Position numbers and translations under genes: made by a program. DNA of 64,000 nt, taken from assembly GCF_014696385.1 (NCBI RefSeq), contig NZ_JACJQB010000016.1:1-64000 (forward strand), in the 5' to 3' direction. The stretch's first letter is position 1, and each line of letters begins with the position of its first letter. Source of the DNA: Pseudanabaena mucicola FACHB-723. GTDB taxonomy: Bacteria; Cyanobacteriota; Cyanobacteriia; Pseudanabaenales; Pseudanabaenaceae. This document shows positions 27,132 to 33,794 of this stretch, piece by piece. The notes beneath the pieces are model-generated. The model had not been told where the DNA came from, searched no databases, and saw only the letters and a list, made by a program, of their open reading frames with translations.

Positions 27132-27808
27132 ATAATCGCATTCTACTGATTGAAGATGACCCTAAGTTATCGAAATTTATTGAAATGGAACTTGGTTTAG
27201 AAGGTTATCAAATAACTGTGGCGATGACTGGCTTAGATGGCTTGCAACTAGCCCGTGAGACACAGCCTGATCTGGTGATTTTGGATTGGATGTTACCCGA
27301 AATATCAGGATTAGATATCTGCACAAGGTTACGCAAAACGGGGGTAAAAGTACCAATCATTATGCTGACAGCCAAGGATGAAATTTGCGATCGCGTTACT
27401 GGTTTAAATGCAGGAGCCGATGACTATCTCACTAAGCCCTTTAGTATTGAAGAGCTACTCGCCAGAATTAAGGCAAGAATGCGGCGGATGTATCCTGAAG
27501 CTACCGACAATTTACAGTTTGAAGATATTACTTTAAGTCATACTTCCCGCGAAGTCTATCGTGCAGGGCAGAGGGTCGATCTGACCGCCAAAGAGTTTGA
27601 TTTACTAGAATTTATGCTGCGCCATCCCCAGCAAGTCTTAACCCGTGACCAGATTCTCGAATCGGTGTGGGGCTATGACTTCATGGGTGAGTCGAATATT
27701 ATTGAAGTGTACATTCGGGCTTTACGCATCAAATTAGAGGTTCATAATTCTAAACGGTTACTGCATACCGTGCGCGGTGTGGGCTACGTCTTACGCAGTC
27801 AAGGATAA
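27128..27808 (+). CDS. OmpR-family response regulator
   Basis: The 226-residue regulator has a receiver domain with the acidic pair in LIEDDP, phosphoacceptor D53 (LVILDWMLPE), a conserved T/K (LTAKD, LTKPFS), and a C-terminal winged-helix DNA-binding domain (LTAKEFDLLEFMLRHPQQVLTR...ESNIIEVYIRALRIKL). ATG 27128 overlaps the kinase stop by four bases, so it is translationally coupled to its cognate kinase; upstream in-frame starts lie within the kinase gene. It activates or represses promoters not identifiable here. Confidence 0.94.
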   Translation: MNNRILLIEDDPKLSKFIEMELGLEGYQITVAMTGLDGLQLARETQPDLVILDWMLPEISGLDICTRLRKTGVKVPIIMLTAKDEICDRVTGLNAGADDYLTKPFSIEELLARIKARMRRMYPEATDNLQFEDITLSHTSREVYRAGQRVDLTAKEFDLLEFMLRHPQQVLTRDQILESVWGYDFMGESNIIEVYIRALRIKLEVHNSKRLLHTVRGVGYVLRSQG

Positions 27809-27871
27809 CCTCATGAAGGTTGGTGACACTTCTAAATCTGGTCGCTCTAAATTGATAGTTTAATATATCCC

Positions 27872-28600
27872 ATGTCGAGATACCACTTAACTAAATATCG
27901 ATTTTGGCTAAAAATATTGCTCAACGCGATTGCGATCGCATTGTTAGTAATAGCGTGTTATCACCTGAATATCAATGGTTTTCTGCAAAGTATCATTACT
28001 TGGATCAAGGATCAGGGAACCCTTGGCATCATTGTATTCATTATTGTTTATAACCTTGCCACAGTTTTATTTATTCCTGGCTCGTTCCTAACCTTGGGGG
28101 GTGGCGCACTCTATGGAGTATTTTTCGGCTCAATCTATGTGTTCATCGCTGCAACTTTAGGCGCAACCTTTGCCTTTTTAATCGGTAGATATTTAGCTAG
28201 GGGCTATGTCAGTCAAAAAATTCGCAACAATATTACCTTCAGGATTACCTTCAGGGCAATTGATGCTGTCATTTGTAGAGAAGGATTCAAAATCGTTTTT
28301 CTAACTCGTCTTTCACCAGTTTTTCCTTTTAACCTACTCAACTATGCCTTTGGAATTACTCGCGTGGCTCTTAAAGATTATATTTTAGGATCAATTGGCA
28401 TGATCCCCAGCACGATCATGTATGTCTATCTTGGCTCTCTGGTTATGGATATTAACCTCATTAACTCTCAACCAAACAGTAACCCCCAAACACAAGTCAT
28501 TCAATGGAGTCTGCGCTTAATTGGACTACTTGCCACCGTATTCGTAAGCATTTACGTCGCCAGAATTGCCAAAAGATCTCTTCTGCAAATTACTAAGTAG
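27872..28600 (+). CDS. TVP38/TMEM64 (DedA-like) membrane protein
   Basis: The 242-residue membrane protein has the family core: FIPGSFLTLGGGALYGVFFGSIYVFI and GRYLARG, then FLTRLSPVFPFNLLNYAFGITRV and the YILGSIGMIPST re-entrant segment. VTT-domain proteins act in lipid scrambling or undecaprenyl-phosphate/other lipid transport in bacteria; a specific substrate is not clear. It starts 63 bases after the response regulator and may share its transcript. The stop codon (AAG TAG) is formed by the first bases of palindromic element copy C, so the element's insertion seems to have set or trimmed this C-terminus. Confidence 0.88.
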   Translation: MSRYHLTKYRFWLKILLNAIAIALLVIACYHLNINGFLQSIITWIKDQGTLGIIVFIIVYNLATVLFIPGSFLTLGGGALYGVFFGSIYVFIAATLGATFAFLIGRYLARGYVSQKIRNNITFRITFRAIDAVICREGFKIVFLTRLSPVFPFNLLNYAFGITRVALKDYILGSIGMIPSTIMYVYLGSLVMDINLINSQPNSNPQTQVIQWSLRLIGLLATVFVSIYVARIAKRSLLQITK

Positions 28601-28696
28601 TTCTGCATCAATAACTTTAAAACTCAGAGAGTGAGTCGCCCGCGAAGCGGGCGACTCACTCTCTGAGTTTTGGTTTTAATTATGTTTAGCTACTTA
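28595..28696. repeat. Palindromic element, copy C (complete)
   Basis: The left flank starts AAGTAGTTCTGCAT (28595), a 25-bp perfect stem follows (28619-28643 with 28647-28671, loop GAA), and the right flank ends TTAGCTACTTA (28696). It overlaps the last two codons of the TVP38 gene. Right after it, 28701-28749 is a 49-base sequence found again at 33695-33743 (48 of 49 identical). Confidence 0.85.
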
Positions 28697-28700
28697 AAAA

Positions 28701-28749
28701 CTAGGATTGGCTTTTTCATGCTCATTTCATTTTCTTGTGAAACACTACA
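28701..28749. repeat. 49-bp sequence duplicated upstream of the RND pump
   Basis: This segment, containing CTTTTTCATGCTCATTTC, matches 33695-33743 with a single mismatch. It lies upstream of the RND adaptor gene here, and directly before the remnant of an adaptor 3' end there. The remaining 28750-28936 sequence holds no gene I can support. Confidence 0.85.
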
Positions 28750-28936
28750 ATGCAAGAATTCTAAGCAATGTTTGAGATATGACTATAAAGATCGACAAGC
28801 AAGTAGGCAAATCAACAACAATGAATCATTCAGGTGTCCTGATATGCCATGATTCCATACCAGAAAAAAAGATCGCGTGTATGGGTGCATGGCGCAAAGC
28901 TTGGTACGGCAAGTAAAAATGTATTAGGGGCAATTT

Positions 28937-30550
28937 ATGAAAAGAATTTATGGTACTTGTCTGAGCTTAGTTTTGCTTGTCAATCCCTTACTTAATCCTG
29001 TGGCAATCCTTGCCCATGCAGGGCATGGCGATGAGTTTGGTCATGGTGACACGATCGCCAATCCATCGGCGATTGAAATTGATCAGAATACGGCTCAAAA
29101 AGTGGGCATCAAAGTTGAACCTGTCAGCAAGAAGACTATGGCGATCGCTCTCAAAGCTACGGGGCAGATTGAACCTTTACCCGATGGCAAAGTGAAAGTG
29201 ACATCACCGATTAAGGGAACTTTGATTTCGTTGTTAGTGCAACCTGGGGATAAGGTGGAAGCGGGGCAAGTAGTCGCAGTGCTATCTAGTCCTGAACTGA
29301 CGGATTTGCGGGTGAATGCCCTAGAGAAACAAACTGACGCTGTGGCAAGTGTGCAGGAGGCGATCGCGAATTTACAATTTGCGAGACAGAACTATGGCAA
29401 TCAACAACAGATTGTGGAAGCGGAACTGCGTCAAGCGGAAACGGAGTTGAAGATTGATCAGGAACGTTACGACCGCGATCGCGAATTATTGGCAAGTGGG
29501 GCAATCTCGCGGCGACAATTCCAAGAATCGGAGAGCCGATTTCTCGCTGCTAAGTCTAATTTGTCTAAAGCATCAGGTCGTTTACCATTGCTAGAAGCGG
29601 CTGCCCAAGTCACCAAAGCCGAAGCAATGCTAGAAGCAGCACAATCAAAGGTTGAGTTAAGTGGTTCAGCATATGCCGCCCGTTTACGACAGTTAGATTC
29701 TAAGGCTGACGCTGACGGTACGGTGACAATTGTTGCGCCAATCTCAGGTGTGGTTAGCGATCGCGAAGCCACAATTGGCGAAGGTTTTGAAGAGGCAGGT
29801 AAACCGATTATGACGATTGTGAACGATCGCCGCGTTTTTGCCACGGCAAATATTTTTGAAAAGGATATCAATCGCATCAAGATTGGACAAAAGATTAATG
29901 TCACTGTCGCAGGAATATCAACCAATTCCCCAACTAATACAAAGCTGCAAGGCACAATTACCACCATCGGTTCCGTAATTGCAGGGGAGCAGCGCGTGAT
30001 TCCCGTCAAGGCAGAAATTAATAATGCCAATGGACAGCTAAAGGCGGGAATGTTTGCGGAATTGGAACTTCTCACCAGTCAAGCTTTAAGTCCTGTTATC
30101 GCAATTCCTGCGATCGCGGTAGTAGATATGCAGGGCAAAAAATTGGTCTATGTCGAGAATGGTAAATCCTTTGAACCAACGGAAGTTACTCTCGGTCAAG
30201 TATCCGATGGATTTGTGGAGGTAAAAAGTGGTTTGTTTGAAGGCGATCGCATCGTGACTGAGGGAGCGCCTTTACTTTATGCCCAATCGCTGCGCGGTAA
30301 TCCCAATAAGGCTGCTGTTGAAGAGACTAATGCAGATAGTAACAAGGCTCTATCTCTGCCTTGGTGGAGTTTCCTCATTGCCACAAGTATAGTCGGCAGT
30401 GCGGTTTATGGTGGCTATTGGCTGGGTAAGCGCAAGAATTTAGCAACAAATAATACTAACAATGTGTTTTCTCCAAGTTCTATAGAAACCATCTATCTCC
30501 CTAGTCTGCCAACTTCTGCTGCCACAAAAACTGAAGGAGAGCCAGAATAA
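28937..30550 (+). CDS. RND efflux periplasmic adaptor (CzcB/CusB-like)
   Basis: The 537-residue membrane-fusion protein has a signal peptide, then a histidine-rich start (HAGHGDEFGHGD) that could bind metal. A biotinyl-lipoyl half (SPIKGTLISLLVQPGDKVEAGQVVAVLSSPEL), a long coiled-coil hairpin (~125-245), the second lipoyl half (APISGVVSDREATIGEGFE), and beta-barrel and membrane-proximal domains follow. Unusually, the C-terminus adds a hydrophobic helix (WWSFLIATSIVGSAVYGGYWLG) and a cytoplasmic tail, so it may be anchored at both ends. It should work with the RND pump encoded at 33795, now separated by an antisense island. Metal specificity (Cu/Ag or Co/Zn/Cd/Ni) cannot be read. Confidence 0.92.
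   Translation: MKRIYGTCLSLVLLVNPLLNPVAILAHAGHGDEFGHGDTIANPSAIEIDQNTAQKVGIKVEPVSKKTMAIALKATGQIEPLPDGKVKVTSPIKGTLISLLVQPGDKVEAGQVVAVLSSPELTDLRVNALEKQTDAVASVQEAIANLQFARQNYGNQQQIVEAELRQAETELKIDQERYDRDRELLASGAISRRQFQESESRFLAAKSNLSKASGRLPLLEAAAQVTKAEAMLEAAQSKVELSGSAYAARLRQLDSKADADGTVTIVAPISGVVSDREATIGEGFEEAGKPIMTIVNDRRVFATANIFEKDINRIKIGQKINVTVAGISTNSPTNTKLQGTITTIGSVIAGEQRVIPVKAEINNANGQLKAGMFAELELLTSQALSPVIAIPAIAVVDMQGKKLVYVENGKSFEPTEVTLGQVSDGFVEVKSGLFEGDRIVTEGAPLLYAQSLRGNPNKAAVEETNADSNKALSLPWWSFLIATSIVGSAVYGGYWLGKRKNLATNNTNNVFSPSSIETIYLPSLPTSAATKTEGEPE
30503..30550. repeat. Adaptor 3' end, duplicated at 33743-33790
   Basis: The last 48 bases of the adaptor gene, including its stop, recur at 33743-33790 with five mismatches. 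The copy stands immediately upstream of the pump gene. The pair brackets the 3.2-kb defence island. Confidence 0.88.
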
Positions 30551-30587
30551 GATAACGCAGTGTTAAGTGTTAGGCTTTGTCTGGGCT

Positions 30588-30938
30588 TTAGGAAAAAGGT
30601 ATGAAAAGAACTTGACCTTCATATTCTTCAGGCTCGCTACAACAGATAAATAATTCTAAGTCATCAATGATCTTACCTATGGCGGCTGTCGCAATCACTT
30701 CCACAACTCCAGTCATGGGTAATCCTTGATTGACTCGCTGATATGCATACATCGTAATGGTGGCTACATCATGGGTAAGCAAGATACGTCCCTCATTCGC
30801 CGCCCATTCCAAAATAATTGGATCATCAGTATTCCTCAACCCTACGTCTTGAACACGAATTACATCCAATGTAGGCAAACGTCTCATTAGACCACGCAAT
30901 ATAGCCCCGTTAAAATTTTCGTCAGTTAGAAAGCGCAT
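30588..30938 (-). CDS. DUF5615 PIN-like toxin protein
   Basis: The 116-residue protein begins MRFLTDENFNGAILRGL, with acidic residues in the PIN position. It has a mid-section LRNTDDPIILEWAANEGRILLTHDVATI and the hydrophobic C-terminal GVVEVIATAAIGKII. This is the DUF5615/Mut7-C-like PIN fold paired with DUF433 proteins in putative toxin-antitoxin modules. The ATG at 30938 falls just past the DUF433 stop with a four-base-scale junction (stop at 30940-30942), so the two are coupled. It would be a ribonuclease; activity is not proven for this family as far as I know. Confidence 0.85.
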   Translation of the reverse strand: MRFLTDENFNGAILRGLMRRLPTLDVIRVQDVGLRNTDDPIILEWAANEGRILLTHDVATITMYAYQRVNQGLPMTGVVEVIATAAIGKIIDDLELFICCSEPEEYEGQVLFIPFS

Positions 30939-30939
30939 T

Positions 30940-31293
30940 TTATCTCGATTCTTTTTGTGACTGACGAGCAAGCAAGCGCTGCCTTAGGTTCGTGAGGTCG
31001 TGCTTTTGAGTAAGTTGTTGCCTGAGTTTTTGAGCTTGTTGATTGCGTTGCTCCAGATAGTTGTCAATTTCCTCTCTATGGTTTAGATAATAAGCGATCG
31101 CACTGTATATGTCTTCTAAGTGAAGAACTGAATACTGAATAGCAATTTCTTCAGGAGTGGAGCCATTGTGATATGAAGCAAGTAGACTATCTAGTGTTAC
31201 CCGACTTGAGCCAATACGAATACCCCCTGCCTCATCCCAACGAAAAGGAGGCGATATTACTTGAAACTTATCTGGGGTGCTCATTAGGGACAT
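30940..31293 (-). CDS. DUF433 putative antitoxin
   Basis: The 117-residue protein carries the DUF433 pattern: PPFRWDEAGGIRIGSSRVTLDSLLASYHNGSTPEEIAIQYSVLHLEDIYSAIAYYL. This is a helix-turn-helix-like fold usually found in front of DUF5615 genes. A basic, Gln-rich helical tail (~85-117) follows. The ATG at 31293 has AGGTG at 5 bases. It likely represses its own promoter and neutralises the DUF5615 protein encoded downstream. It lies within the island between the two RND genes. Confidence 0.85.
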   Translation of the reverse strand: MSLMSTPDKFQVISPPFRWDEAGGIRIGSSRVTLDSLLASYHNGSTPEEIAIQYSVLHLEDIYSAIAYYLNHREEIDNYLEQRNQQAQKLRQQLTQKHDLTNLRQRLLARQSQKESR

Positions 31294-31384
31294 ATTGCAC
31301 CTGAATTGAACTGTACTAATACATTGTAGTAAATGTAGATTGTGTTAGGGTCAGCGTAATGCACGAATTTTGAATATTAGTTAA

Positions 31385-31410
31385 GGTGCGTTACATTTCA
31401 TTAACGCACC
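31385..31410. repeat. GGTGCGTTA hairpin
   Basis: GGTGCGTTA (31385-31393) and TAACGCACC (31402-31410) pair across eight bases, next to a GGGTCAGCG-type sequence. From memory, this is a common interspersed cyanobacterial repeat. It lies between the toxin-antitoxin pair and the secreted-protein gene. Confidence 0.65.
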
Positions 31411-31435
31411 CTACAAGATCGGCGATCGCACTTTC

Positions 31436-31891
31436 CTATTCATAACTCCCAACGTATGTATCAGTCACTTCATGATAAATTCTACTCCCATTTTTAAACA
31501 CAGATATTGAAACATAGCCATTTCTAGAAAGAGGATTAAATTCAGCAATCTGATAGGTATACTCTCCATTCCTAGCTTTAAGTAACCAAGGGTTAGCACC
31601 TGTGTATGGATTATTTCTTTCATAAACTTTCAGAAAGATTGTTTGTTCAATGTCTTGCTTATCTTGTCCAACATAGTAATAGTCAGAATTGCTCCAATCC
31701 TTACATATGGCAACATTATATTCTCTTGTACTAAATGCAATCATTGTAAGTAGATCGCGGCTTTTACATAAAGGTGAATCCCTATCAACAATTTTTCTGG
31801 CATTTACCGAATCTGCACCTAAAAAATTTATTGCAGGTAAAGTTAGCAACAAAAACACTAATTTAAGTAAAGGTCTAAAGACAATTTTCAT
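31436..31891 (-). CDS. Secreted protein of unknown function beside Thoeris
   Basis: The 151-residue protein has a clear signal peptide (MKIVFRPLLKLVFLLLTLPA..NA) and a mature domain with two cysteines (SPLCKSRD, AICKDW). A YYYVGQDKQDIEQTIFLKVYE stretch and an NGEYTYQIAEF motif follow, probably a small beta-rich fold. I do not recognise the family with confidence, though similar exported proteins are common in cyanobacteria. It starts 20 bases after the ThsA-like stop on the same strand, so it is likely cotranscribed with the Thoeris genes. Whether it is functionally connected is unknown. Confidence 0.7.
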   Translation of the reverse strand: MKIVFRPLLKLVFLLLTLPAINFLGADSVNARKIVDRDSPLCKSRDLLTMIAFSTREYNVAICKDWSNSDYYYVGQDKQDIEQTIFLKVYERNNPYTGANPWLLKARNGEYTYQIAEFNPLSRNGYVSISVFKNGSRIYHEVTDTYVGSYE

Positions 31892-31911
31892 AATGTTTTC
31901 CTTTGATTCAC

Positions 31912-32748
31912 TTACAAACCATTCTTGGCCGATTTAATATCCAATAGGTTAATTCTGTCTATCTTACTTGCGTGTATAATAATGTGTAACTTTGCTGGAT
32001 ACTTAAACCGCATTTCACTAATTCTAAATGTCCAAAGCATTATTTTCAATAAGTCTTCATCACTGATATTTTTGTGTTCTTTGATGCGTGTTATTCCTGA
32101 ACCAAAGATAGGAACTGAAACGCTCTTTTGTGCGTACACCCTATTAACCTTATCCCAGAATCTAATTAAAAAACTGAGATAATCTGGCATTGTCAGCCAA
32201 GCTCTATTTTGCTCATCAAACTTTGAGAACGCAGTCAAAATATATTCGTTGTAAACACAGATAGTCCCAATACTATATCGTTTTTTCTTGCCAAATCTTC
32301 TAGCTGTATTTTCTTCTAAAGTCTCATCATCATCGAACGAATAGTTCTCTATGTATTTATCTAATTCGGCTACAGGAACCTTAAGGTAATCGGTAATAAA
32401 AATTCCATTGAGTGACTGTTGAGAAATTATCTTGTCATCGACCTGAGTATCAAAATACTCATTAAATGCAATGACTTTGAATCCAGATTGCTTAAAAATA
32501 TCACCTTTCTTTACGGTGACAATGCTTCCCTCGACATCTAGATTGACTTCTTCTAAGTTATTGGAATTAAACCACAAGAAGGCATATGTAACGAGTAGTA
32601 TTGCTGCAAAAATGCTACCAAGTGTTAGTTTTACCTCTTTAGGTATCTCAACAAATATCAGTAGGAGAGAAAGTCCTACGCTTATTCCTGATGTAAATTC
32701 TAGGAATTGTTTGATAATTCTCTTGTCAAACAGATTAACTTTGATCAA
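31912..32748 (-). CDS. thsA: ThsA-like effector of type II Thoeris (2 TM + macro)
   Basis: The 278-residue protein has two membrane helices at ~16-34 (SGISVGLSLLLIFVEI) and ~42-60 (LGSIFAAILLVTYAFLWF). A macro-like domain follows, with KKGDIFKQSGFKVIAFNEYFDTQVDD and a later VPIFGSGITRI loop. This DUF6430/ThsA-macro architecture is the effector of type II Thoeris. There a TIR partner makes a histidine-ADP-ribose signal that binds the macro domain and triggers membrane damage (established for studied systems). The TIR gene lies 62 bases upstream on the same strand. All expected parts seem intact. Confidence 0.82.
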   Translation of the reverse strand: MIKVNLFDKRIIKQFLEFTSGISVGLSLLLIFVEIPKEVKLTLGSIFAAILLVTYAFLWFNSNNLEEVNLDVEGSIVTVKKGDIFKQSGFKVIAFNEYFDTQVDDKIISQQSLNGIFITDYLKVPVAELDKYIENYSFDDDETLEENTARRFGKKKRYSIGTICVYNEYILTAFSKFDEQNRAWLTMPDYLSFLIRFWDKVNRVYAQKSVSVPIFGSGITRIKEHKNISDEDLLKIMLWTFRISEMRFKYPAKLHIIIHASKIDRINLLDIKSAKNGL

Positions 32749-32810
32749 AGCCTCCTCCTAAACTTCAATTTTCTTGTTTTTGCCAAATCATATCAACGAT
32801 TAATACATTG

Positions 32811-33371
32811 TTATCGATAGATATACACATCTGGTATTGCTTTCGTATTTACCATAAAGTCATTATCTTGTAGCGATTTGGTAATAAGAGCTTTATTCAT
32901 AGGGACATGCAAAGTTGGAACTTTATTCATTGAGTCCCTTAGTATCGGTAACTTATCCCATAAATTCTTAATCTCGTTTTTTAAAGAGCCATTCTGCAAA
33001 AGGCTTTCCTTGGTTTCGTAATCAGGATAGATAATAATTATCGGAAGCCCCAACACATTTATTCCGTAGTCTATTTCCTCTCTTAGTGCGCGAGAATTTA
33101 CTGTCCTTTTACTGAGGAACAGGATTACATTCTTTGAGTTTCTAAGACGTTCTCGAAGTCTTGGCTTTAAAGTTGACTCCCAATCACTACCATCTCGAAC
33201 ACTGTATGTTTTGTTATGTGAGTCGTTAAAAGGAAATGATAAGTCCCATCCTTTCCATGCTCTCAGTAAATTGTAGTAAACAAAGTCTTTTGCTTTGTGT
33301 GCGCCTAATGCTCCTTCGTTAAATGGTTCAGCAACGTAGAAAGCACAGTAATTTCCATTTTTGTATGACAT
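32811..33371 (-). CDS. thsB: ThsB-like TIR protein of type II Thoeris
   Basis: The 186-residue protein matches the ThsB TIR family: YYN-type start KNGNYCAFYVAEPFNEGALG, DFVYYNLLRAWKG, DSHNKTYSVRDGSDWESTLKPRL, NSKNVILFLSKRTVNSRALREEIDYGI. The glutamate in LREEI is where TIR NADases place their catalytic residue. On phage infection such proteins use NAD+ to make a signalling nucleotide for ThsA. It is first in the minus-strand unit with thsA. The adjacent gene with two TM helices and a macro domain makes this type II rather than type I (SIR2-SLOG). Confidence 0.87.
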   Translation of the reverse strand: MSYKNGNYCAFYVAEPFNEGALGAHKAKDFVYYNLLRAWKGWDLSFPFNDSHNKTYSVRDGSDWESTLKPRLRERLRNSKNVILFLSKRTVNSRALREEIDYGINVLGLPIIIIYPDYETKESLLQNGSLKNEIKNLWDKLPILRDSMNKVPTLHVPMNKALITKSLQDNDFMVNTKAIPDVYIYR

Positions 33372-33694
33372 TCTTTCCTCAATACTACCTTTGTCAATTA
33401 ACGATGATGCTTGAATAAAGGCTTAGCTAACTGTGTATCATCTTGCAGAATAAATACTTATACAAGGTCAATATCACATAACGTGTGAGATAAAACAACC
33501 AAATAAGTATAATAACAAGATTTTTACAGGATAATATACCTAAATAGGTTTTTATCGAGCAAAATGCAGCATAACATTTCTAAACCTATGCTGAAAAATA
33601 ATCCACATATCCCCTCCACAACCGATCAAGTTGGGTGATCGCCGCGAAAACCACTGGTTCCCGTTAGTGATGCAATTCGAGTCAAGCATCACTT
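33372..33694. other. Upstream region of thsB, AT-rich
   Basis: These 323 bases hold the thsB promoter on the minus strand and the right edge of the island. They are AT-rich up to about 33600, then rise in GC. No reading frame, tRNA or attachment site was recognised. Confidence 0.6.
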
Positions 33695-33790
33695 CTAGGA
33701 TTTGCTTTTTCATGCTCATTTCATTTTCTTGTGAAACACTACAGTCTGTCAACTTCTGCAGCTACAAAAGCGGAAGGAGAGCCAGAATAA
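33695..33790 (+). pseudogene. Scar: pre-adaptor repeat joined to adaptor 3' end
   Basis: 33695-33743 repeats 28701-28749 (48/49). It is followed without a gap by 33743-33790, which repeats the last 48 bases of the RND adaptor gene including its stop (43/48). Relative to the intact copy, about 1.75 kb (28750-30502) is missing. This is the remnant of a second adaptor locus that lost its gene internally. It sits 4 bases before the pump start and still supplies the GGAGAG-type sequence upstream of it. Confidence 0.88.
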
Positions 33791-33794
33791 ACCT

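Noticed and set aside
28670-28852. 60-residue frame before the RND adaptor
   Set aside because: It spans the right arm of a palindromic element and the duplicated 49-base segment; no ribosome site, no family likeness.
31912-33371. Type I Thoeris (SIR2-SLOG ThsA)
   Set aside because: The partner protein is 278 residues with two membrane helices and a macro-like region and has no SIR2 motifs, which fits type II instead.
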